Below are positions 24,098 to 36,493 of a stretch of DNA of 54,039 bases, piece after piece. Position 1 is the first letter of the stretch; each line of letters begins with the position of its first letter. The translations under genes and the position numbers were made by a program. This stretch comes from Trichinella spiralis (lineage: Eukaryota > Nematoda > Enoplea > Trichinellida > Trichinellidae): assembly GCA_000181795.3 (NCBI GenBank), contig CM012953.1, positions 10,847,216 through 10,901,254 on the forward strand, given 5' to 3'. The notes beneath the pieces were generated by a model. It was not told the origin of the DNA, ran no database searches, and saw only the letters and a list, made by a program, of their open reading frames with translations.

Positions 24098-26401
24098 CTA
24101 AAAATTTTTTAATTGTAATTTTAAAAACCCTACCGATAATATAATATAAACAATAAAAAATAAAAATAAAATGTGTTGTTGTTTTCTTTAAAAACGCTTT
24201 GCATTCTACATTTATCATTACAATATTATACAATCAATAAAGAGAAAATTGCAAATAATTGAAATCACTCGCAGAAAATGCCAAGCTGAACATTAACATT
24301 ACATAATTATTTACACAAAGAATGCATAAAAAAGAAACATTATTAAAATATGAAAAATATTTTCTTAATGCTTTTAAATGAAAATGATTAAAATTTAAGA
24401 AAGTCAGAGTTGTTTAATTTGAATTAAAAAGATAAATGAAATTCATGAATACTAATAAAGTAAATACAATTTTCATAATGAAACAATTATGTGATGAAAA
24501 AAAAGTTCAAAGTAATATTTAACTTCTTTTATCTTTAAAATTCATTGAGCAATAAGAAAATAAAAAAACTACTAAAAATATTTATCTAATCCAATAATAA
24601 AATACTAACGTTGTTACCCATATTTCAGTAAATTTTGAATTTATCAACAAAGAATCACTAAAATTTCCCCAAATTAAACAATACTTACAAATGGACCTTT
24701 CGCTAAAATTTTTAAACAATAAAATAAATTGGTGTTAATTTGGGAAAATATTTCAAAATGTCAATAAATAAAAAGACCTGAAAACATTTATTTTAAATTA
24801 TACAGGGGTACATGTACATGTACAATCCAAGATTTAAAACTTTATTGAAATTATTCAAAATTTCTTACAAACTATCATCATCACTCAGTTCATCCATGTA
24901 CAAATCAGCAAAGTGCAATAATACAATAATAGGTGCCATATATATTAATACAGTAGATAGCAATTTTCAGGTAAAAGTTTATTTGCAATTATTTAGTATT
25001 TTTTGTTATAGTTGTTATAGGGCCATAAAATTAATTTTTATTTTAATGTTAGACTGCGAAAAATAAGTATTGTTTTATGTCAAAATCAATGAAAAATTGC
25101 ATAATTTTACACAGTTCTTTTTAGAATAATATTATAAGACTTCAAAATGAAACATGCTGAACTGCACTAAAATTAAAATGATGATAAAGTAAGTGCAACA
25201 ACAGTTCATGTTATTATCATAATTTATTTATCCTTAAAAATTATTCATTAAATAATTCACTTACTTCCAAGTTTAGCTTCTGTAAAAATTTGTTACAAAG
25301 TTAAAATATGTACAAGTTCTTATAAACTTCTTTTCTATAAATAGTTTAATGTTTTAAGAGAAAACTGGAAAATCTTTGACACAACTTGACGTGAAATCAA
25401 TTAAAAATCTTTAATAGATGGGTCAAGTGTTAGGTATATAAAATAAAATCTTTAAATATTGATTTCAAAACCGCTTTTTGCTAATTATGTATGCTATGTC
25501 AAATAATTGCTTGCATCTTCTTTTAAAACTTTATGAATTTTATGCTTTATCTTGCTTTATGAGATATTTCTATTACTGACTTTGTATTTCATGATTTAGA
25601 AATACGAAGAAAATATTTTTAAGATTTTATTTCTTAATTTAGTTAGTTTAAACAAATGTATGTTGTGTAATTAAAAATAAATCTAATTTGAGGTATATTT
25701 ATCTACAAACTACATTGACTAAGCGCATATCATCAAGTAAGAATCGTTTCGTCTAATAAAACACGATACTTGAAGAAACACTTCGTTACTTCCAAAATTT
25801 GCATATATAGCGCCGTATTCAATATTTTGCAAACTGTTGAAATATATATGAATATCAAGATAAGGATGAAAGAGGTAAATGGAAAAGAAAAGGAATAGCG
25901 TTCTGCTATCATGTAATTGTGATGCCAGATATCTCTGTGATTTTAAATAAACGTTTTGAAATCCATGTTTATATTTGAGCAAATAATTTAGCATGTGGAG
26001 AAGACTAAAGAATTTCAGAATTGTGCTAATGATAGCTTGGCGTCGGAGAAACTGGAAAGCTCATGAGCGGGACCGATAAATTTTGTTTGCACTTATATAT
26101 TTCAAACGTAATTTTCAACAGCACAAATAGCTATACTATAATCACATCTAACTGTAATATAAATTTAATATCAAAAATTGAAGTAAAATACTTTTATATG
26201 AGAACAAATCTAACTGAACTTTTATATAATTTAATAACATATTTTGATAAAGAATTAGTCTTGATTTTTATATTTCATCATCTTACAGTAAGATGAAAAA
26301 TTGTAATTGATAGTTTGATGTGTTCAAAGCTATAACTCTTTGCTGTCGATTGATTTTTAGCGTTTATTATTTATTTATTATAAACTTTTTGTATATTCGG
26401 A
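24098..26401. other. Intergenic region between NAA30 and the membrane-protein gene
   Basis: 2.3 kb of AT-rich DNA. The two flanking genes point away from each other, so both promoters and possibly the missing first exon of NAA30 should lie here. No frame here has a recognisable domain or convincing codon use. Confidence 0.5.
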
Positions 26402-27059
26402 ATGGTTTATGCACAAAAGTTTCGTCCTTGGCGACCCCTTACGCACATGGAAAGGAAAGCTCGCGCTATGGGTCATTTAGTTGCGTTTGCTGTAACCAGT
26501 GGTGCACTGTGTCTAAGTGTTCTGAATTTGTAAGCAGTTGTAATGTAATGTGTTGGGGTTTGAAAGTCTTGTCATTTTCTGTGTTTTAATTTTAAGAATC
26601 GTTACATTGTTCAGTGTTTTTTATCGTAAAACAAACACTGGTGTTTTCAGAGATTATTATGAATGTTGTTGAGCATATTTTATTTTTTGATTTTTTTTAT
26701 ATCTGTGGCTTTTGAGAAGTGCATTCAATCACACTTGAAAAGTTAGCTTGACCATTTGTTATGTATTATCAAGCAGTATGAGTTACCTTGAATGAAATAT
26801 AATGGGTTGATTTTATCGAAATTTTGTCATTTATTAATATATTGTTTATTAATGAATTTTCATTTTGTTGTTTAGATATTTTGCAACGCCATCGCCATCA
26901 ATTCATTTCGACACATTGCCTATTGACCGACACACTTTTGGAAGTAATTATTTGGAGCAGAAGTTGAAGCTAAAACTAAAAATGTTTGATGAGCATTCTG
27001 AAAAAATTGAGTCCATGCGATTTAGCACTGTTCAAGATTCAAACGTGATCTCACATTGA
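26402..27059 (+). CDS. Novel 103-aa single-pass membrane protein
   Basis: Exon 1 (26402-26529, donor GTAAGC) and exon 2 (26876-27059, acceptor TTTAG) join in phase to a 103-aa protein. The start MVYAQKFRPWRPLTHMERKA is basic and aromatic. One hydrophobic helix follows (about residues 24-45, MGHLVAFAVTSGALCLSVLN), then a short linker with FATPSPSIHFDTLPIDRH, then a charged, probably coiled-coil tail (LEQKLKLKLKMFDEH...). Both exons are GC-richer than their flanks and each alone is too short to be noticed easily. The shape resembles small inner-membrane assembly factors of mitochondria, but I recognise no family. The stop lies only 29 nt before the SLX4 start codon. Confidence 0.65.
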
Positions 27060-27088
27060 ATTTCTCATTACCTCCCGTTTTTGTATAT

Positions 27089-30000
27089 ATGTCAAAGTCA
27101 TTAGCATTAGCAACGTTGTTTCCGGATGAAAGCCATTTAGATGAAAGTGGTGAAGCCTTTGAAAGCAGAAGTTGTTCGTCCTTGGATGCTGTATCTTCTG
27201 AAAAAATTAATCACTGTCTCTCTTGTGGAAAAGACATTTCAAATTATACGGATGTGCAGTGTCAGCAGCATCTCAACAGGTAATTCGATTGAAATTTATT
27301 TACTTTACATACTGTACAACATTTTCTGTAATAAAGTTGTCTGGATTCAAAAGAAAAGAACGCCGCTTTTCAACAAGCTGAAGAGAAATGGAACCAAACT
27401 ATAGATTGTCCATTGTGCAGTGAACCGCTACCTCCTGGACCAGTAAGTAGCGTTGATTCGGATTGCGGTGCATATAAAACAGACTGTAAATGTTTCGTTT
27501 CCTAATAACTAATAAAATTGGCTATATTTGAAATTAATCGTGTAATCTTTCTATGGATGTCATGGCAGTTGATTATAAAAAATTTCTTTAATGCATTTTA
27601 GAAATACTGAGAATATTGCTTTGTATCGTTGTTGTTGCTGCAGTGCATTTTATTTCATATTATACTGCCAATGAAATTAACAAAACTTTAAATTAGTTGT
27701 TTTTTTGTTGCGAATATTTTATACTTTTTTTATTTTAGTTTCGTCAAACTCACTTAAAACGTTGCGGCAACGCTCACAATTTGCCAGCATCCGAACTTTG
27801 TCGTCTAGTACAGATTCAAGAATCGATTGCTGATTCCAAAAAAAGAAGTGGTTTGCAGCATACCAAGTAGACAAGTGATTTCAGTGTTTTTTATTTGATT
27901 TTATTTTTTAATTTTAGGTTAAAAAAGCCAAATATTAATTCAGCTCAATTTCAAGCGAAGAAACGTGACAAACGAACTCCAAAAACGTGATTTAATTTTC
28001 AAAAATAATAATATTTCTTGATATATAATATAGTGTTTTTTTAGAGCATTTGACGAACAGATTCAGTTAGCTCAAGCAATTAGTCTTAGTCTTTCGGAAA
28101 GAAATTCACATGTTGAAATTGCAAAACCGCAAGCACGGCAATTTAAGCAGTAAGTTTCAATCTAAACGAAGCATAATTTTAGAACAGCAGAGATTGCATC
28201 CACAATATATATTTATTTAATTGTTAATCAATCAACTGAATATATGTTTTTATTTATTATACAGATCTCGCCTTCCGACAAAATTGCAGCTTACATCTGC
28301 TGAAGCTCAAATTGACTTATTAAAAGATCGTTTGGTCATTTTACTAAGTCGCAACGATTCCAACCTAAAGTGGACATTAGAAAATGACCGACCAGCTGAA
28401 GTAAACAGTTTGTAGCAGGATTTTTTTGTTCCCACTTCTAAGCAGAATTAAAATTTCAGTCGCTTTGGTGGTACGCAGATTCTGTTGATGTATACTGTGA
28501 GCCGAAAAAAATAAAAGACTCAGCTGCTGTTATGGTTTCTCAAAATATGGACGTGATTTGTGGCGTTGAAATGGAAAATTCCGATGATATTGAAGTAATT
28601 TGTCGTCGTTGTTGTTATTTTTAGCATTTTAATGATGATGATTGTTTGTTTGTTTGTTTTTTCAGCTTAAAAGAGATCCTGATCGTGAAATTAAATTATT
28701 TTCGGAAAAGCGTTTAGAAAATTTTTGTGCTGACATGCTGAATTTGTTGGAAAATTCCAAATTGGCCGATGTCACCATATTTTGTGGTGAAAATGATTCC
28801 AGCATTTTAATGGCGAATTCCATAATTTTACAAGTTCGATGTCCAACATTTTTTCAAGTAATATACGAACGTTGTTATCGTTATTTATTTTTCTTCTGTT
28901 ATTTTCCCATTTAATGAGCTTAATTTTAATGAGAAGAATTTTAAATCGAATCAGTAATGAGTGTTTAGTCGGACAGTTGTTATTAATCCAATTATAAATG
29001 AAAACTATTTTATTTGCATATTTCTTGTGCAAATTTAAAATTAAATGACATCTTATTTTAAATGCTTTATCGATCTTGGAGCAGCTTTTTTTTTCTCATT
29101 ATTATTTACAATTTTATTAACAAATTTTTGTAATGTATTCGAGTACTTTACGAATTATTCAGTGCAATTTCTAGTGCAAAAATCATTTTTGGTTATGTTC
29201 TACTTAAAAAAAAAGATAATTTTATTTTTGTTTTACATTGAAAATGCCAATTGTTTTTCATTTTTAAATTTTATTGTTCTAATTTCATCTAGATGGCAAT
29301 TTTGGAAGAGGATAAGAAATACAGTATTTTTTGTCCAGATGTTTCGCGGGCTGTGATGGAATCATTTCTTCGATATTTATATTTTGCGGATGACGGGCTA
29401 TTCCATTCCCAGTATTCCAAGGATCTTGTTGCCCTTTTAAATCGGTAAACAATAGTTGTTTTTTGTTCTTAAATTTAAATAAGCAAGCATGCTGTTTTTC
29501 AGGTTCAATCCTACAGGATGGGCCGAAGCGGTGAAGCAGTCGGCTAGCATGTGTTCAATTTTAACGAATTCGACGAATTTTATCGACAAAGAAGTGCAAA
29601 CGGATTTTCCAACGTTTGAAAATTGTCGATGCAACAGTGAGTTGTTGCATTGTTTGTTTTTTTCTGCAATTATATTTATTTTTGCATTTGATGATAAAAT
29701 TTTATTTCGAAGATGATCCAAGCAATAGTGGACAAAGCAGTATTCGTGAAACAGCGACTGTTGAAATGGAATATTCACTGGTCGATGATAACAACATCAT
29801 GAATTCGACGAATTCACTTGTCAACAACAATTTAGCAGAGCAGAAATGTTCAGTTGTGCCAGTTGATGATGATTTGGGCAATACTGAAAGCGACTGCATG
29901 GAAATGATCGAATTTATCAACGATGAAGGATAGTATGAATTGTCTGTTTCTTATTTTTTTTAAATATATTCAAGATTGTTTAAAAAAATTATACCTTGAT

Positions 30001-31737
30001 CTTCCTTTTTTTTGCTTTCAGTTTGCATAAAAATGTGACAACTCCGCGAAGTCGTGCACCGTCGTCTGGCACTCCACTTGCGAAAGTTGTGATATTGAAG
30101 AAAAATGAGCTTATTTCGGAAAAATATTTTCTAATTATTGCACAATTCTATTTAGGCTAGAAAGCGATTGATTGCCAAATATAATAAACTTCAAACTCCT
30201 GTAGTGAAGAATTTGTCAAGAGATGGCATTACTGTTTTAAAAATTGGCGATGTTACACCGGCTCCAAATTACACTACCATGCCAACGCCCCAAATACAGG
30301 CAATAATTTATCAGTTATTCGTTATATATATATATATATGCGATTTGCAATTGACTAGTGATTGTGCTTATTTTCTAGGAATCACTTCAACGATTTGGAC
30401 TTCGGCCGCTGCCTAAACGAAAAGCTGTCAACGTATTGCAAAGAATTTACAACGAAACACATCCATGTAGGTGCATTTTTATTGAAATTTTGCAAATTAT
30501 TCCGATTGATTGGTTGATTAATTCATTAATTTAGTTTTATTTGCATTTTTCGTTGCATTAGCATGCTTTTATGACCAAATGAATATGTATAAAATAAAAT
30601 GTATATAACTATCTTATCAGTGATGTTTTTTTTATCAATCAATTCTGCTGCTTATTAATTACTTTATTTATGATCTGTTTTGTTTTTGTTTTGCGTGATT
30701 TCATTTTGAAAAATTTTAGTTATTAAATCAGACGGCTCTTATGAAGTAAAGCAAGAAGAGTGTGCATTTAATAAAAGGAAAAGAATGGATAAATCTCAGA
30801 AAACTGATCAACAGGCAAACACAGTTTGTAATACTCAGCTTTGTCGTACTGATGAAAACCAAATGTATGCAACTTTGTTCTGTTTTTTTTTTGTTTTGTT
30901 CTGCTTTTAATATACTTTGTCATATGAGTTGTTACATTTAGGCTATCTGATAAAGAAGTATTCTCATTGGAAGAATCATTTATTCCCAAAGAATGTGCAG
31001 ATGACAATGTATTATTTTATTCATTTGTTTATTTGATGTGTTAATACGCAGCGCATTTTTAATGTGATCTTTTATCTTTTAAATAATTTATAATAAATTA
31101 ATAAATGCATAAATTATAAATAAATTTAAAAATAACTACACAATAGGTTGATTTAGAAAATAATATATGAATTAAAAAGAATATTTATGAACGATCAATT
31201 AATTTAATGTATGCATTGCATTATGAATAATTTTAGGAAGAAAAAGATTTGCATCAAAATCTGACCGATGTGATCTCACAGGATTTAGTTCTTTATGAAC
31301 AAATTCTTACCTATTCAGTGAGTAATATTTCTTTTTCTTCCAGTCTTTCTATAACATTTTATTCATATTAAAAATAGCTGATTTTACGAGCATTATCATT
31401 TCTGCATATAAGTAAATAAATAAGTAAATATTTATTTATTTATTTGTATAAATGGTATTGGTTGTTGTCCAGTAAGGCGATTTTGTAAAATGATACTAAT
31501 AACGAAATGATTATTTTAAAAATCATTTACACTTTTTTTCATTTTAGCCTATTAATTTGAAAGAAACGCTGCAGCGTTTGAAGCAAAAAGGTGTGAAATG
31601 CTCACTGAACTCGTTGATGAATTATTTAGATGAGCAGGTGATTATTTTAAATATTATTAGCTTTTGTAAAATAATGTTTACTTTTCATTTAGTGTATTAC
31701 TTTTGTAATGAAAGAAGGTACCGATTTCAATGCTTGA
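27089..31737 (+). CDS. SLX4: SLX4 structure-specific endonuclease scaffold
   Basis: Scaffold that binds the nuclease SLX1 and others to process Holliday junctions and crosslinks. Nineteen exons join in phase to 763 aa: 27089-27279, 27337-27442, 27739-27866, 27918-27986, 28045-28149, 28265-28400, 28460-28594, 28666-28857, 29293-29444, 29503-29636, 29713-29932, 30022-30085, 30156-30299, 30379-30466, 30720-30864, 30942-31008, 31237-31317, 31548-31637, 31693-31737. Domains in order: two UBZ4 zinc fingers (C43, C46, H61, C65 and C88, C91, H104, C108), a UIM-like DEQIQLAQAISLSLSE (168-183), a BTB domain (about 300-405), the conserved TPxPNYxxMPTP plus SAP-like segment ending FGLRPLPKRK (about 577-622), and the C-terminal SLX1-binding domain (about 715-763) with LYEQILTYSPI and the final CITF. 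Intron 13 uses a GC donor. Shorter than vertebrate SLX4 but with all core modules. Confidence 0.93.
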
Positions 31738-34700
31738 AAATGCTTCACCACGACGACTATAAATGGCATTTGAATATTTGGGTGTATTTGTTCAAATATT
31801 AAAATTGATTAATTTTCAATTAAATTGCTTTTTTGAGTGTGTAACTTTATGCATATTTTTAGAAAATGTCTACTTATGCTTTAAATCTGTTTAATTTTCT
31901 TCAAACGTCTTGTGATTGCAAAAAAGCACATGATTATTTCAGCTTTTCATGATGTACAGCAGTGTAATTTAAAATTTTAATGCACAGATATGAAAGCAGT
32001 TGTTTGGCTTTTAATAATTGGTTTTCCAACAGACTTATAACGAATTTTTAAATACTGATGTAATCTTTTTTTGTGTTTAGTCAGTATCCAATTGATCAAT
32101 TCATTTCGTTGCTTATAGAATTTTTTCACTTTTTACGAAAGATTATGTTATTTTTGGCAGGCATTAATTGATGCTCAGTCTTATAAACTACTTTTAGACG
32201 TCCCTGTTCATTTTCAATCACAGCAACACAGTATAATGTGTTGCACAATAAGCTGCAGTTATTTATTATTATTATTGTTGTTAAAAAATGCTTGTATGTG
32301 TAGTATCAAGGTTGCTCATCACTTCACGAAAAATAAATTTGATGGTGATGGCATAGATTGATTTTACACTGAAACCGTTTAAATTTATTATCACAATAAA
32401 ATTCCCAAAAGAAAATTTATTGCTGACTTCGTATTTTTGCTGTAGATTATTTCAATGTAAAAATTGTTAGCTAAAGCCTGTTCTTGTAATACGAATGCAT
32501 CAGAAATGTGTAATTAGAAATTAAAAGAGTAGAAATTGCTACTTGAAATAAATAACAGTATTTTGTGATACACGATAAACGTTGTGGGAAATATTTGATT
32601 AGCAGTTTTTAGGTAAAATTTCATATTTTACGCCAAAATAGAATTTTTTCAAAATCCACTTTTCTCAACTTAGTAATTTTTTTAAATTTCGCGACGCTTA
32701 TTCATGAGTTCTGCTTTTTTCAGTTCTTTTTTCTTGCGTTCCTTTGGGCTGTTGTTTTTTGATTTTATGTTTGCATTAACTAACGCAAGTTTCTAACACA
32801 CTCAGATAATTTGTGAATGAAATTATTGAAATTTCTTGTTGATATTTTAAATTCATTTACGATTGAATTAATTTTATAATTAATTCTGTGATAATTAAAT
32901 TTGTATCCATAATAATAATAATTTACAATTTGTTATTACTGTATATCGAGACATGCATATCATTGTTTACTGTATCAATTTATACTCAAAACGATTAAAA
33001 TATTTGTAAAATATTGTTGCACGCTAAATTACGAAATTTTAGGTTCCTGGCATAAAATGCAGACGTGGTTGTCAGAAAAATGGATTTTCCAAAAGTACTT
33101 AAATTTTTTTTAATACAGCATTAATAAATTTAATTTTTTAAGTGTGCCTGCGAAGACTGGAAGTACGATGAAGAAAGCGCTGCTTTTCCTCATCAGCCTT
33201 GCGCGACATGGAATGAAATATTTTGCTCTACCATGTTTATCTGTCGCATTTTTTTTTGATTTTCGTATTGAAATGAATTTCAATATACAAAATGATGACC
33301 TTTAATGGCTTGGCATTGTTTCTGCTGTTAACTGCTGTTAATTTTTGTTTCACAGTTGTTTTCATTGATAGAATGTTCTAGAACTTTTTATGTTCTTTGA
33401 TCATTATAACTTGTCAGATTTTTCTATATTGCTCGACGCTACATTTTCATTCTGTTCATTTCAAATTGAAATATTCAAAACTTGAAAATTTGAATAAATT
33501 TGGAATTTTATTTTGTAAGTGGGCTGTTTCTTTTTTAGTAGAATATTTGTTTATGTATATTAATTTGCTTTATCTGAAATATGTAATATTAGTCTTCTAT
33601 ATTTAATATTTCTGTGAAATTACAAAACATGTTGAAAAGATTGATAAGCTGTTTTTGTTTCTTTTGTTTTTTAAAATCAATCTAACTTGCTAGTATAAAT
33701 GAATCTTTGTAGTCATTCCAACATGGCGACAAGCTATTTTCTTTTAAATACTACTGCATACATTTGAATGTGCTTTACGATTTTTAAAAAATGTTGGGCT
33801 GGTTCAATGAAGGCTACTGTTTTTCTATTGGTTGAGGTTTTCATTGATTTATTCGTTCATCATGATTTCAGTATGGTTCGATCTGCCATAATTATTTTTT
33901 ATTGGCTTCTATGATTCGAGATTCCATTAGCCAACAATATCTAATATTTCATTGTCAAGTTGTGAGTGGCTGCAATATTTGAGACTTTAAAATCTTTTTA
34001 ACCTGCATAACTTTAAGTGAAGTTTTTGATAGTTTGAAATTTTTATTAAAATTGCTATTCTATTTTGTCAAGGTTTGTCATTCATTGTGATTAACTGTGA
34101 TTAGATGACGGAGTTTGTTGATTTACGCTCGATTGTGCATGTGGGGCAATGGAGTGTGGCTAGTCAGAATTTTATCTGGCGGAAAAGAAAATATACAATA
34201 CACTAGCGAAAGAGAAGAACGGTATTATCTTTAAATGCTACATTTATAAAGTCTGATACAGCATGCAATTTTATATTCTGAAAAATAAGCCCTCACATAT
34301 TTGATATGCAAAAATTAGCATAAACTCCTCAAAGTTGTCATGCTTTGGATATATTTCATCCATCAAACCAGCATAAACCATGAAAGCAAGATCTGGAAAT
34401 GGCATAATTTGATGCATTATGCAGATGCAAACGGTCTTTCACGGAAAGCAGCATTCAAAAGTGCAAAAGTGCACAAGAACACTGCAGTTTTCATAAAATT
34501 CAGTCACTTTAACTATGGAAGTTTCAGTTAATTTTTGAAAACGTGCATAAATAATTTGATCCCAGTAGATTCAGTTTTTTTATCGTTAAGCATCTAATGC
34601 AGAATATAAACATGGAAATACTTTATTACGTAATAACGGACACTTCTTACAGATTTATAATAATAAAATCTTAATTACCTATAAAGAAATAATTAAAACT

Positions 34701-35240
34701 AACATTCATTTCAAATTCATATTATAAAAATGAAGTAAAACAGCAGAATCTCTTGATTCCACAGCTTTTTTTAAGTAACAAAACTAATTATGAAAATCAA
34801 CAATGATGAACACTGCCACTTAATGAAAATCATTCAAACTGGTACATCTTTCAAAGCTTTAAACATGAATTTCATTAAACAACAGAATGAATGAATTTTC
34901 AATTTTAATTTTTCACAGAAATAAATAATAAATGACAAAACAGAATTAACAAAAAAAAACAATGCACTGATTTGCCAAGAAAAACAAATCAAACGATGTT
35001 AACATTAAATAGACCATATCAGAGCAACTTTTAACGTGGTGTACAGAACAGGGTATCATAATATTTAATAACTACAAATACATGCCGGGCAGTATAGAAC
35101 AATGCATATTAGTGATGGAATCATCGTTTACACACGTTTTCAAATGAACAGAATAAAAACAGTTTACACTTCACCCCAAATAAATGTCTATAACATGCAC
35201 GCTTAGTTTGCACTATGTTATAGTAATACTTTTACAAATA
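31738..35240. other. Intergenic AT-rich region with possible orphan exons
   Basis: 3.5 kb between SLX4 and the LTR element. Around 33042-33240 there are two GC-richer blocks next to acceptor-like sites (ATTTTAG and TTTTTTAAG). They read cysteine-rich peptides in one frame (KCRRGCQKNGF, then CACEDWKYDEE with more cysteines), but they do not join in phase with a canonical intron. The rest is low in complexity. No gene can be asserted. Confidence 0.45.
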
Positions 35241-35245
35241 GCAGT

Positions 35246-35445
35246 TGTTGTGTATTGAATTAATATAATCCAAAATTATTGCGAATGTAACTTGATCATC
35301 TTCTATTACTTCATATACTGTAGCACATAGACAACATAGTTAGTTAGTTACGAATATACATAGCGTGTGTGTGAAGTTCAAGTTAGTGTGTCGAATAAAC
35401 AATTACCGTTTTCTACCGAGTTTTGATCATGGCAGAAACACAACA
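35246..35445 (+). repeat. 5' LTR
   Basis: 200-nt direct repeat with perfect 8-nt inverted ends (TGTTGTGT / ACACAACA). It contains a AATAAA-like signal (gaataaacaatt). The gag start codon at 35429 lies inside it. Confidence 0.92.
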
Positions 35446-36493
35446 CGTTCTGGCGACGAGGATGGGATCGCTCAGACTGGGCCACATCGAAGAATTCGAT
35501 ACATCAAATCCTAAGGAATGGAATTCCTACGCGTCTCGTTTGATGTTCTATTTGGAAGCTAATAAGGTCTCAGCCGACGCTGATAAACGTGCAGTCCTGC
35601 TTAGCTCTTGTGGTTCAGCGCTTTTTAAGCTTGTGGAATCCCTGTTATCTCCTGCCAAGCCGGTAGAAAGATCGTTCGATGAAATTATAAATGTCTTGAA
35701 CGACCATTTTGCGCCTCAGCCTTCTGAAATTGTTAATCGACACATTTTTTATCAGCGTAAGCAACAGCCTGGCGAAACGGTTGCTGAATTCATCGCAGAT
35801 TTGCGCCGATTGGCTCAAGGTTGTAACTTCGTCGATCTCGAAACGATGTTGCGCGATCGTTTGGTATGTGGCCTGAGAGATGAAGCTGTGCAACTGCGAT
35901 TATTTGCGAAGAAAGTTTTGACATTCCAAATGGCTCAGGAAGAAGCCCTGTCCGCCGAAGCTGCATGTAAGCATGTTTGTGAAATTCGCGCTGTCAACGT
36001 CGATTCATCAGCACCGAATATTCATCACATGTCAAGCAAACGTCAAACTTATAAGCAAGCTAATGTGTGTGCCAGTTGTGGAGGACAGCACAATCGAGCG
36101 TTTTGTCGCTTCAAGAATGCTGTTTGCCGGTGTTGTCAAAAAGCTGGTCACATTGAACGCGTGTGTAGACCTAAACAAAGGCGCTCCAAGCCTCAGGCTA
36201 AAGCAAGTGCTATCTCAGTAGCTGACACGCATCAATCTTATTTGCTGAATTGTATTACTTGTCGATCTACAGCATCCCTTCGCTCACTCAAGCTAAGCGT
36301 TTTCCTTAGCATTGGAGGTAAACGTTGTCAGTTAGAAGTTGATTCAGGATCTGACGTGACAATCATTTCTGAGCAAACTTTCGAAGATTTACGGAACAAC
36401 CAACCAGACCACCGCGGACTCGCAGAAAACCAAAGTGGATGGAGGACTACGTTATTTAATGGGGAAGGGGTGTTGTGTATTAAATTAATATAA
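35429..36493 (+). CDS. gag: Retroelement gag with start of protease (fossil)
   Basis: Frame of the LTR element, starting inside the 5' LTR. Parts in order: capsid-like region typical of gypsy gag (MLRDRLVCGLRDEAVQ is a family hallmark), two nucleocapsid-type knuckles (CASCGGQHNRAFC and the CCHC knuckle CRCCQKAGHIERVC), then the opening of a retropepsin-like domain (LEVDSGSDVTIIS). The GC content is well above the flanks. The element as a whole is incomplete. No host role is implied. Confidence 0.85.
   Translation: MAETQHVLATRMGSLRLGHIEEFDTSNPKEWNSYASRLMFYLEANKVSADADKRAVLLSSCGSALFKLVESLLSPAKPVERSFDEIINVLNDHFAPQPSEIVNRHIFYQRKQQPGETVAEFIADLRRLAQGCNFVDLETMLRDRLVCGLRDEAVQLRLFAKKVLTFQMAQEEALSAEAACKHVCEIRAVNVDSSAPNIHHMSSKRQTYKQANVCASCGGQHNRAFCRFKNAVCRCCQKAGHIERVCRPKQRRSKPQAKASAISVADTHQSYLLNCITCRSTASLRSLKLSVFLSIGGKRCQLEVDSGSDVTIISEQTFEDLRNNQPDHRGLAENQSGWRTTLFNGEGVLCIKLI

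Noticed and set aside
24812-25994. Several 80-90-codon frames on both strands
   Set aside because: Low-complexity, no motif, inconsistent with neighbours; chance frames in AT-rich DNA.
34105-34206. 33-aa ATG frame with balanced composition (MTEFVDLRSIVHVGQW...)
   Set aside because: Too short, no homologue recognised and no splice partner; could be revisited with transcript data.
34340-34531. 63-codon plus-strand frame before the LTR element
   Set aside because: No domain and no splice support; composition is that of the background.
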